A program made the position numbers and the translations under genes. Positions 1 through 10,523 of a stretch of 64,000 nt of DNA are shown here, piece by piece; within the stretch, counting starts at the first letter, position 1, and every line of letters starts with the position of its first letter. The notes under the pieces are model-generated. The model ran no database searches and had not been told where the DNA came from. It saw only the letters and a list, made by a program, of their open reading frames with translations. The stretch covers positions 27,759,950-27,823,949 of the forward strand of contig OX424569.1 in the NCBI GenBank assembly GCA_949152475.1, read 5' to 3'. This DNA is from Terebella lapidaria (Eukaryota > Annelida > Polychaeta > Terebellida > Terebellidae).

Positions 1-1190
1 CTGCCTAACCAGTTACGAATTGTCAAATATGGTCCCAATAAAAGGGATTACACACAGTATCCACATCAACCCTATAGCAAAACGGAACCCAGGATTTTGA
101 TTTTGATTGATTATGACAAGAGTCAAAACCAAGCTTCTACCCTGTAACTCTGGTCGATCCACATCATTCGGCGTATGTTCTCCCACGGGACACATTTTGG
201 ATCTTATCACATTGGATCAGTTTGCAATTGACCGCCTCAAACTGTCATACAGGAATGCAGATGGCCCTGAATCAAGACAGGCAAAGCGTTTTAGGAGTTC
301 GACTAGTTTACATTTTTTTCGTGTAGAACGCAAACAATATATTTTTCGTAAAGAACGAGATTTCTTTATTCTCGATTTATTATAATCTTGTCATACAAAT
401 AAATCGGAATGGGCTGATACACACAATGTATATTTGTGCTGTTTCTACATCAGTAGCGATCTGTGTTCACAGTGGCGCCAACCGATGTCTTATAAATTTC
501 GAGGTAGATGCACTAAAGTTACCCCACAGCGAACGAACTGTCTCCATAAAGCATGCTGGAAAGCCTCTCGAGTTTCCTATCAAGGGATAATCTCAAATCA
601 CGATTTGTCACGCGAGAATTTCAGAAATTCATGTAACACGCTCCGATTATTTTTGTCTTATGTGTACTTTGAATGTCTGTAGAATCTGTGTTAGTGGTAA
701 TAGGTGAATGCTTATGTTCGACGTGTTTTACACGATATAAACTCCAGGATTTTGTAGATTTCAGAGAACATGTGTGCACCGTGAAAGCGATAGATGTCCA
801 TCTTTAAGTTCAACAACACCTAAATGGCTGTGGCGGACGTTTTGGAATGTCATAAATTTACACAAAGCAAAAAGACATATATTAAGTTCTCCCAATGCTT
901 GGACAGATATTCATATCTTAAAACTACATTCTACAATGCAAATGAACAATTTCAACTGTCGATATTTTATGCCAAAAACCTTGGTGAGTGTGAACCAAGG
1001 AAGGTTTCAATTCTGCTTCCTCAAGATAAACAGAATTATTTGAGAGCTTGACCGAGTGCATCCATATTGTAAAATGGAACACAAATAAAGCAACGTGGTC
1101 ATAGTTATTAGGGTGTGTATAATGAGAGACACTCTACTCTTATGAAAATACTGATTCAGATGTGACACTCAAAACCACCTTACAATCACT
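1..1190. other. No gene recognised
   Basis: Only short open frames without recognisable motifs or convincing splice context occur here on either strand. I see no repeat that recurs elsewhere in the window. Confidence 0.5.
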
Positions 1191-1191
1191 A

Positions 1192-1618
1192 AGGCCAAAA
1201 AAAGTATTATGGTTCTGGTTATTGGGGTCCCTGAAAAAGTGATGCGGCGACGCGATTTTCTTCCTTTTTTTATTCGCTAAAATTGCCTGCTGGTGAATGA
1301 TCCGATCAAATATTGCCCATTTGGACAACCGTTTTCCCCTGAAATTGGCTGCTGATGAATGACCCAGTCGACTTTGGCCCATTTGGCCAGCCACACACCA
1401 CATTTTGCAATGTTGAAAACAATCGGGACCATTTTACTCGATCATTATCTCCCAAAAATCGGTGTACGGGTGTCAATTTACTAAAAAAAAAGAAAGGAAT
1501 TCAGCTATCAAAAAGTGATGCGCGCGATATTTTTGGTTTTAAAAAAACGAAAAACAGTGATGCGCGGGGTTAAAACTGACGTGCGCCCCTAACCAGAACC
1601 ATAATACTTTTTTCGGCT
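1192..1618. mobile_element. MITE with ~28-bp inverted ends and TA target duplication
   Basis: The ends are inverted copies of each other. The left end (1192-1221) reads aggccaaaaaaagtattatg and onward; the right end (1590-1618), reverse complemented, begins agccgaaaaaagtattatgg. TA dinucleotides flank both ends (1190-1191 and 1619-1620), as expected for Tc1/mariner-type transposition. The 427-bp interior has no long open frame but repeats the motif gtgatgcgcg near both ends. It is a non-autonomous element; the family name is unknown. Confidence 0.7.
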
Positions 1619-1620
1619 TA

Positions 1621-2370
1621 AAAACTCATTTCTAGGCTAGCAGAATCTGTGTTCACGAACGAAATTTGTTATTATAAACTGAATACATGTGGTTTCCACT
1701 TGTCTGTCATTGCTAATTCGGCCATAGAACAAACAAAAAACCCACTATTCTGTGGATATATCGTGGCAAAATAAGCACTCCCGTGACTACACATCACACT
1801 TCTTATTCGTAACGAGCCCCAGAAAGAGAGAAATGCAAACGAAAGTCTCGATTTCTGTCTGTTGGCAAACTTCGGACATAACAGGTGTTGTCCTTACTGC
1901 TTTACCGCGTGAATGCAATAACGGTAAAAAATGTTGAATCATACCGTGTTCAATATGCTGCACACACCAAACTTCTTCCCAAGTCGTGTTGGTTCAGTTC
2001 TTCTGACAAGCCATTATTGCATTTCGCGAGAGGGGTTGGTAAATAAGTTTTTTTGTCAAACAGTTGCCAAGCAGTGTTTTTGTTGACAGCGATGTGCGGA
2101 TCAACGGGATGTTTTTATCCTGGATGGGACAAGATTATCTTTTAATTTATTCGGGGGGAACACATCAGGGGGAAGATTGAGAATCTCGCGATAATGAATA
2201 AGAAACCCTGACAAGTGTATATAATGTATATAATGCGCACATGTTATTAATTGATAATTGGATGCATTGTTATGCTTCGCCACCTTGTTACATTTCTGAT
2301 ATTGAGAGCATCATCCTTTGCGCTGAGTAAATCAGGTTATTTCAATTATTATGACATTCTACTTGCTACC
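1621..2370. other. No gene recognised
   Basis: AT-rich sequence with short open frames only. No domain, RNA gene or repeat recurring elsewhere in the window was recognised. Confidence 0.45.
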
Positions 2371-2938
2371 CTATACTCTGATTTTTCTAACTCGTTTACA
2401 CTGTTTTTCTCTGATAACTTTGCGATGCTAGATGTTATCTTTCCATAACTTCGCATACTTGACTCAGGAGTCAAACGGCAATTTTCTACCAAATTTCAGA
2501 CTTCTATCGCAAAAATTGAAGAATTTGGCAATCTACCCCAATGTTAAATTTTAGGTGAAACGGGATCTTGAGAATATGAACATTTTCGAGGATTCAGTCT
2601 CGATTCAGGATTCGAAGTATTCTTGTAATTTGGGACGAGAAGACACATTGGGAAGTATTCTACACAAACATGTTTATTTTAAAAGATTGCACCGCTACAA
2701 AACCGAGCAAATGCACAAAACTGTGTGAGGACTCTGAAAATAAATGACAGGGCTAAATTTAACATTGAGGTAGATTGCCAACTTTTCCAATTTTCGCGAT
2801 AGAAGTCTGAAATTTGGTGCATAATTGCCGTTTGACTCCCAAGTGGAGTATCCCAAATTATAGAATGATATCATTTAGCATCGCAAAAATATCAGAGAAA
2901 AACAGTGTAAACGAGTTAGAAAAATCAGAGTATATAGT
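2371..2938. mobile_element. Foldback element with ~180-bp inverted arms
   Basis: Left arm 2371-2552 and right arm 2754-2938 are diverged reverse complements. Shared landmarks are tactctgatttttctaactc, gtcaaacggcaattt, caaatttcagacttctatcg and ggcaatctacc. A ~200-bp unique loop separates them. The inner arm motif recurs at 39815-39960 as a single arm and at 63041-63606 as another full foldback, so this is a dispersed family. No coding capacity is seen. Confidence 0.75.
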
Positions 2939-3959
2939 ACCAGACGTATTAAATGGCAGTGGACCAGTATATAACATGACAGTAAAACATACGTTGGCAT
3001 ATCCAAGTACTTGATTCATCCTTACAATCGCCATCTGAACGGTAAATTGTGGAGCAGCATTCGTGCATGGAATGCACCCCGGTTATCCCCGTTAGTTGGA
3101 CCTAATGAACCTTAGCGTATTCCATGATTAAATGGACACAACAAACAGTCGAAGCTACTCACTGTGAATGAATTCGTTCTCTTATGTCTAGTAAATGCGG
3201 AAAAGTGTCGTGTGATTAATTTGTTAAGCAAATTTGCAAACTTGGCAGTATGATTCATTATGTGAGGTCGATGTTATAAGTGTATCCTCTATTCTTAATC
3301 AAAATGACATATTTCTTACAGTTTGAATCACATTTTTATTTTCAGTCATAAGTCCCCCAATGAGTCATATTTTCTTAAAATACACAACATCATATTATAT
3401 CTGGAAATGAATAATAAGATCGAATAAAATATGAGGATAGTAGTCCAATGAATGTTTTGCAAAAGGGTGGATATCGGCTGGATTTTTTTTCTGAGTAAAG
3501 TGTATGACATGATTTCCGTTGGAAATGGGCATCATACTGAGGTAAAATGTTGGGTAATGGGCAACATGCTGCTTCGTCTGAATTTCGTTTGCGATCGGAT
3601 GTACTTTAGCGATGTTTGTGGTAGAATATATGCAGCTGCAAACACAATGCAGATCTACTGAATTCATTGCTGACAATTTTGACATTGAAGCATTCCAAGG
3701 AACATTTCAAATATATCATAACTACGACTGAATTATAGTTCACAATGATACATTGTCATTGAGTAAGTTTGAAAACATCTGTACATATTGGTACACTGTA
3801 TCCGATTAATTCGATATTATTGTAGTTTAATAAATTCCAAACATGATGCCCCTAACCCTTACCGGTATCTATTTGAAGAGCACTACGTGTACGATGTACA
3901 TTGTGACACTAAACCAATAAGAATGTTATGAGAATTTGCCTTGATATTAGAGCACATTT
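2939..3959. other. No gene recognised
   Basis: Short overlapping open frames on both strands at about 3395-3685 lack any recognised motif. No gene or recurring repeat was identified. Confidence 0.45.
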
Positions 3960-4660
3960 GGGGTAGTTTGCATTCGTATTTGTCTGTTGGCGACGTGACG
4001 ACCCGTCGTATAGTGTATAGCCACCCACGACGGGTTCACGACGAATGAAAACCACTTCAAGACAAATCGTCTTCCCGACTGAAATGTTCCGTCGTGGAGA
4101 CTTATTGTTGCCGACGAATCGCCGCGTCGCGGTCGCGTCGTGTAGTGTAAGACGGTTTTGTGACGTTTTGTCGTGGTACATGCGAGTTCAGCCTTTTGAA
4201 ACGGACATTTAAGCTACTATAAGTTTGAGGTGCACGAAGTTATAACTGATTGGACGTCTACAAATATCAATTAACATTTTATGACCATTGATACTGGTTT
4301 TTGTTTTATGGAATGTCATCCCTAAAAATATTAGGTGATTATGATATTTATGATATTAGGTTTATCATAAATATTGTAGAATAAATTGTTCAAGTGAATA
4401 ATTCTTACATGTACAGATCACATGTGATTTGTACATTTTTTTGGCGAATGGGGATAAAAATCCGAACCCCTGTAGGTTAGCAATCAATATTTAAACACAT
4501 CGAGCAAAAAAGAAACTTCAAAAACGCGACGATTTGACGTGTAATGTATAGCGGTACACCATTGCGGACATGTTCACGGCGATTCGTTATGAAGCCGTCG
4601 CGTTGTGGTGGCGTCGCGGTCGCGTCGTATACTGTACAGCCGGTTTAAATCGGTTGGGCG
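3960..4660. repeat. CGTCG-rich repeat pair in AT-rich surroundings
   Basis: Two blocks (about 3985-4185 and 4525-4650) are unusually rich in CG and CGACG motifs. They share a direct repeat, gtcgcggtcgcgtcgt followed by a tgtagtgtaagacgg or atactgtacagccgg tail. Related short tails (tatagtgtatagcc, gtaatgtatagcgg) occur inside the blocks. The sequence between them is ordinary AT-rich DNA. A similar CGTCG-rich patch lies at 9700-9865. This is probably part of a non-autonomous transposon family; the termini are not resolved. Confidence 0.5.
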
Positions 4661-5538
4661 ATAATTCATTGGATAGTGCAGTGATGTGAATGAACGAACT
4701 CATAAAAGAAGTTCGTTAGATAATGCTACTGAAATATGTACAGTCATACATTTTATTACATTCGATCAGGAATGATGGGAACGACAAGATAATACAGGGA
4801 CACACCCAGGAGGTCATGACCATAAGTGGTATAACACTCCTGTTCATATTGTTTGTTTGCTACATACTTAGCACTATGGTTCTCATAATATAAGTCTGCT
4901 TCCATCGTTCAGCACAAAGTGCAAATGAAGTACACTGATACATTACATGCACTTGTATTTGCAGCATAGAATACTGTGTTTGTAGGCATTCACTCATTTC
5001 CAAAGCAACTCTCCTATTCCTCAATGTATGCATGAGAAACTGAAATGGTCTGCTGTGTCAATGGTAATGAAAGTTTGGTGTCAAATTGTTTATTTCATAT
5101 CAATCCTCGAATTAGTCCTCAAAATCAACAAGGGAGAATACACGAGTATACGCTTTTTCTGGAACAAAAATAATCCTTTACCTATGTAACACAAAATAAT
5201 ATGTCATATACAGGTACGTATATAACATACATTATATATAAACACATTAGGCTGAATTAAAGAAAAGATAACTTAAGCAATTTGTTGCTGATTTATGATA
5301 CATGATACCCAGTCATATACTGACATATTTAAATTATCTCCAAGTAAAGCATCAGTTTCGTGAGTATCATGTCTAACTATAAAAAAAATATTGTTCAAAA
5401 GCTAAATATGCGTACTGCAAAAAGTGTTTCATATAAACCACAGCCATGACCTATCTACACCTTGGACAACCTCACACAGTGCCTGATTGATACAGAATGG
5501 TGTTGCTACCTTTCATAATGGCAGTCTGATTCAGTGGT
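4661..5538. other. 3' flank of the NHL gene, duplicated at 17.35-17.68 kb
   Basis: No coding sequence is recognised. Parts are clearly homologous to the region after the broken NHL copy: the stretch around 4720-4860 (gatgctactgaaatgtg-like, cgatcaggaatgatggga, tgttcatattgtttgtttg) matches 17385-17590, and 5465-5520 matches 17610-17660. The second locus lacks roughly 500 bp present here. The duplication therefore included downstream DNA, not just coding sequence. Confidence 0.55.
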
Positions 5539-6429
5539 TTATATTTCAAACAACTGGATACGGCAACTACCGCTCTCGTACACAATGATGTGGTTACTAT
5601 TCAGAGCGACGCTATCTGGGTCCCTCAGCTCTCCCGGCTTATTTCCCTTTCTCCCCACCACACACACAAACTCTGCCCTGTTATTGAGGACTATCAGCTG
5701 GTCATTACCTCCGTCCGCTATAATGATGTTACCAACACGGTCAACAGTTACGTCATGTATCCCGATTGGATTTTCTATATTTAGTTTGCTGAGTTCAATG
5801 TCTCGTACATGTTCTCCATTCAGGTTGAGCATCAACAGCTTGGAGCTCCGCATCCAACTCACCAACACGTGATTGTCTTTTGTCACAGCCACATACATAG
5901 GCATGCCCCTAAACTGCCCCGGTCCTCCACCGCTTGCCCCGATACTGCGTATGTATGAACCCTCGATACTCAGAACTTTCACACGGAAGTTCACACTGTC
6001 AGTCACTAGTAGCTCCCCTGTATGCGTCAACGCCAGGCCACATGGTTCAATAAACTGATCATTGCCAGATCCCTTGGAACCAAATATGCTTTTGAGTCTG
6101 TAAGATTTATCATAAACTTTCACTCGGTTGTTACCATAGTCACTCACATACAGATCACCAGACGGACTGACACACAACCCTCCGGGTAAACGGAACTGAT
6201 GTTGCTCGTCACCTTCCTCGCCAAACATCGACACCAGATTGAGATCCTTGCTGTACACTTTAATGCGGTGGTTGCCTGTGTCAGCCACGATGTACCTTTC
6301 GTCTGTACACGTCACACAGGCCGACCATTGAAACTCTTCTATACCTCTACCTCTTCTCCCTTTCACAGCTATGGACCTCGCTCGTGTGTAGTCTGGTGCC
6401 GGTTGATGGCGGCTAGCCACGTCAGCCAT
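5539..6429 (-). CDS. NHL-repeat beta-propeller protein (TRIM-NHL-like C-terminal exon)
   Basis: The open frame gives 296 residues from the ATG at 6429 to the stop at 5539-5541. Six NHL-type blades are visible. Each has the pattern of a small-residue loop, an I/V-x-V-T/S-D core, an N/H-R-I/V-K-V-Y strand and a G-x-x-G turn; examples are VADTGNHRIKVYSKDLNL and VSDYGNNRVKVYDKSYRL. NHL propellers bind RNA or protein and form the substrate-recognition end of TRIM2/3/56/71-type ubiquitin ligases. No RING, B-box or coiled coil precedes the blades. A splice-acceptor-like tract (tttgtttttcag) lies 10 bases upstream of the ATG, so this may be the last exon of a longer gene whose 5' exons I cannot find, or a short NHL-only protein with a leader intron. 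A longer in-frame start exists at 6564 but would cross that acceptor. A LINE fragment at 6580 sits immediately upstream. The paralogue at 17.7-21.9 kb carries a B-box and coiled coil. Confidence 0.8.
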   Translation of the reverse strand: MADVASRHQPAPDYTRARSIAVKGRRGRGIEEFQWSACVTCTDERYIVADTGNHRIKVYSKDLNLVSMFGEEGDEQHQFRLPGGLCVSPSGDLYVSDYGNNRVKVYDKSYRLKSIFGSKGSGNDQFIEPCGLALTHTGELLVTDSVNFRVKVLSIEGSYIRSIGASGGGPGQFRGMPMYVAVTKDNHVLVSWMRSSKLLMLNLNGEHVRDIELSKLNIENPIGIHDVTVDRVGNIIIADGGNDQLIVLNNRAEFVCVVGRKGNKPGELRDPDSVALNSNHIIVYESGSCRIQLFEI

Positions 6430-6579
6430 GATGTGATTTCTGAAAAACAAATGATGAGGGCGATAATTCACAACAAGGCCTGAAATGCCTCGAAGGCATT
6501 TTGGTGTAAAGCATAACTCACAGAAAAAGCTGACTCGATGATAAATACATGAATCTGGGGGCAAAGTTACCCATAGGAC

Positions 6580-7700
6580 ATGTTCCTAAAAAATGTCGCA
6601 ATCAGAATAAAAATGCAGGTGAGTCAAATCCTTACACCATTTAATCCGAACATAAAGTCCATAATAAGATCGAAAATATATAAACGAGCCAAAACTTCGA
6701 AAACAGATGCCAATTGGTCGGCATACCGTAAACTTCGTACTGGATATATACAACAATGTCGTGACGCCCAGGATAGATATGACACAGAACAAATCAGAAA
6801 GTTATCTGACTGCAACTTTTCATCGAATGACTGTTGGAAGTTGTTCAAGTCTGTGTTGGGTGTCAGTGTTAATCAGTAATGTCCTGCATTACACGATGCT
6901 GATCAAATCGTCAATGAGCCTATTGACAAATGTAACTTGTTCAATGATATATTTTTTATCGAAATCCACAATAGATGATTCATTGGGCTATTTACCAGAT
7001 CTCAATCAATCTGATAGTGCCCCATCGTTATCATCGATCGATATGACTGAGCTTGAAATCACTGAACAGTTATCTATGTTGGATCCTTCCAAAGCCTATG
7101 GTCCGGATGGAATTGGTCCTATGTTGCTAAGGATGACGAAACATGTTATCCTTGAACCGTTACTAAACATAATTCAACACCAGTTTGAAACAAAAGAAAA
7201 TGCCGGCCATATGGAAGCGTGCAAACGTAATACCTATTTATGAGAAAGGGGACCGCAGTGATCCTTCTAACTATAGACCGGTCTCCCTGTTAAATACCAC
7301 TTCAAAGGTATTTGAGAAAATCGTTTTTAAATATATTTTCAATCATTTACGCGACATTTCTGCTCTATCTAAGTGGTTTTATGCCAGGTTCTTCAACCAT
7401 GTGCCAACTACTTGAGGTATATCATAAATTCTGCCAACAAGTGGACAATGGCAAAGTAGTACTTGTAATATTCCTTGATATCAGTAGAGCATTTGATTGC
7501 GTCTGGCACAAAGGTCTGTTGTGTCAACTAAAGAGAATCGGTATCCAAGGTGAAGTCCTCTGCTGGCTGAGCGATTACTTGGATCACCGACAACAACGTG
7601 TAAGCTTAGATGGTGTAAACTCCCAATGGGGAACCATCTCTGCTGGCATGCTCCAAGGTTCTACTTGGGTCCGTTGTTATTTTTGATATTTATTAATGGG
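6580..7700 (+). pseudogene. LINE reverse transcriptase fragment (Jockey/CR1-like), frameshifted and truncated
   Basis: Successive frames give the endonuclease-RT linker (6580-6879, pattern W-x2-Y-x2-L-R ending with D-C-W-K-L-F-K). RT blocks follow: a KAYGPDGI-like block, SNYRPVSLL, the motif-A region FLDISRAFDCVWH, and AGMLQGST before the catalytic YADD block. The frame changes at about 7200 and 7400, and the sequence stops at the edge of the 2828-bp tandem duplication before YADD, so it is dead. It lies just upstream of the NHL exon on the opposite strand and may have displaced its 5' exons. Confidence 0.85.
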
Positions 7701-10523
7701 ATATTTGTGCAGAAATGTCGTTAGATAAGATTCGAGTAATATTCATAAAAGCTTGTATGTCACAGGAAACGAGAAGCAAATAGCTTAGGTGTACCCATAT
7801 CTGGCTCATAGATACATCACATAAAAAAGAACCCCAGTGGTAATATGTGCGTTATCATGAAGGTTCACCCCATGAATAAATCCGTCCACACAGTCTGCCT
7901 AGTCGCCGTCATGATTTTTGTGATTGTCGGCAAAAATATTCTACATACGTATGTTTTTTTACCTTGCACTGCTGATGTTGGAATGGCATGTACATATCCG
8001 GGTTGCTATGTGCGATTCCGAAATATACTTATCGCCAGTAATTCAGAGGATCTGCTCTCATTGGTTGACGATTGTTGGATATTTAGTTTTTAGACAATGG
8101 TATTGTCTTGATATTTAACCTCGATCGTCTTCTCTCTAAGGATCAACTTCCGATACGAAGAAACTCTCGGAAAGTACAAGTGTGACAAAAATCGAAAAAT
8201 TAGCAATATTTGCATGTATGGTGAGGCCTGTTCACGACTGTGATATTCGGGACAGTATCTGTGATCGATATATCGCTTTGGATTTGTGTGTCATGCACCT
8301 CGGAACTCTGTGGCCATGCAGAACTTGTCAAAATCTGTGTCTTCACCAGTACATTTATTATAATTGACCACCGCTCACACATATGGTCCCGAGCCATTGT
8401 CGGGCTGATTTGACGGGTGGAATATTTTTGAGAACAACCGTCTTTGAACAAAGTCGATGTTTCTCTTTTCGGCTAGGATGTACAAAAACATGGGCATCCA
8501 TCTAATTTCCCATACTTGGATCCGGAATGACAATAGGTTATGATAGAAAAGTGTTCTATATTACACACCAGATGTTCTTTTTATCTGTAATTATCATTTT
8601 GTGTCATTGATTTACTCGTCATTGTCATTGATTATCACAGAGAAACAGGATTGTCCACTAAATTGTACATGTGCTCCCTGTTTGCTTATGGAGATTTAAC
8701 ATGTGAAGCCGATAGCCATGTTCAGGGCTGCACTGGGACAGAGCCGACTGAGCAGCACAACACACTTTGGAAGGGAACTTCTCAAAAATGCCCCCAAACA
8801 TCATTAAGAGCGTGACCACAATATATAGGGGACCAGGTTGTCACCAATATTTGTAGTGCTTGTGGTCAACATCATCTACAGATTAACTTCCCTTAATATC
8901 GATTATTACCCATCCTCGTTATATTAAACCGATGTTATGACATATCCAACAAGTTTGTATAACTTTAACGTAAAACGTACAAATATTACTTGATAAGTAA
9001 TCATGTCAATCAGGTCATTCATTTCAAAGCAGTGTCATGCATTGGACATTTTGGTACGAAACGTCCATGAACTTTCCTTTCAATGCGTCCCATTCACGCT
9101 CCATTTAATGATGAACACGCAAGCACAAATTGTATTGTGTAGGTTTTTTTCTGAAATACACAATGAAAAGTTATCCCCGGTTTTGGAAAATTGATGGATT
9201 CTGGGCCTGACATTCTTCAGATGGTCCCCGAGCCAAAATAGCTCATATAACGCCAGAGTGTAGATGCAACGAGGCAGAACAAGTACACCGTTCAAAAACC
9301 ATTTGGTGAAGTACATAGTTAAAGGATGTATCAACAAAAGCCACTGAAACCTGTGAAATGAAAGAGCCGGGTGTATTTATCTGTCACATATTTCCGTTAC
9401 GTATTTTGTATTACCCAAACATTGTACTTGAATGGTCGAGTAGATCTGGAATTTATGTATACATTTTTTAAATGTTCAAATGTCGTGTGTATCCTTATCA
9501 AATCACTGGGGTTGGCGTAGGTTACACTTTGGGGGATTTTATTAAATATTCAATATTTTATATTTGTAGGAACATGGTATCGCCGACAGTGGGCGGTGTC
9601 GTGCTGTCATAATTATGTATAACCATTATCGTAGGTTTACGGGTATTTCTAATTTAGTTCCTAGGGTGGACCCGGATCGTATTCAAGGCTGGGGTTGACA
9701 CCTAGCACGTCGATACAAGGAGGGTTGCGTCATTCGCGTGACGCGCTGGGAGTCTGTTGGCGTCGGCGTCCCCGCGAGGCGTCGTAGGACTTCGTAGTAG
9801 TTACAAGCGTCGTTCACTGGACGTCCGCTCAGGCGTCGTACCACGTGGGAAACGTCTTCGACATCGTGGGACATATTTATTGAAGTGGTTATCCTTTGCA
9901 TTGTGAACTTGGGACAATGTAAAAATCCAAGCTGTGAAAATTGTTGTTTGCCATATTTTGAGCGAATAAGTCCACTTGTGGACACTACCAGTATAATGCA
10001 GTAAACCATACCAATTTGTCTTGTTTTATGCCGTCCTGTGTTTGTGTTCTATGTATTAGAAATTATTTGTGTAATTTATGTGTTGAATTTATTAAAACAT
10101 ATTGAAATATTAGTAGGGTGTTTGTTGTTTTGTTGAGTATTGACTTTATCGATCACCAAACCACTCAGCCACCTCAAGGCCGCTGTTCAGAACCTTAGAA
10201 TTTAGCATTTTGTGACCTTATCGTACAGGGAGCAACGTATTTATGTCATGAAAACGAAATACAAATTAATTAATTCTGAAAAAATTGAAACCTTACAAAT
10301 TTTGCACATTCTTGCTTGTACCACAAACTCTGGCATATAGAATAGAAAAGTCACATGTCATGTTGTTATGGGCATAGCGCTCTCTTCTATGGGTTATGAG
10401 TGTGATCAGAGTTTCCGAAATGACCAATCAGGACAAACCCCAATCAGTGCATGTAACGGCTGTTCATTCTTGTGCAGTCGCACACACAGCGCGCCAAAAC
10501 ATGGTCATGGCTCTCCCAAGTTT
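7696..10523. repeat. 2828-bp tandem duplication, copy 1
   Basis: Every landmark checked here recurs exactly 2828 bases downstream, including all short open frames. The unit begins in atgggatatttgtgcag at the broken end of the LINE fragment and ends after ggctctcccaag. Inside I find no recognisable gene. There is an 82-codon frame (7845-8093) with a hydrophobic segment, an 85-codon minus-strand frame (9080-9337), and a CGTCG-rich patch at 9700-9865 resembling the one near 4 kb. None has a recognised motif. Confidence 0.93.

Noticed and set aside
5534..5872. 112-codon plus-strand frame opposite the NHL exon
   Set aside because: It is the antisense shadow of a well-supported NHL coding region and has no motif of its own.
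7845..8093. 82-codon frame with a hydrophobic stretch, repeated at 10673-10921
   Set aside because: Its conservation is explained by the recent 2.8-kb duplication; no motif or splice context supports it.
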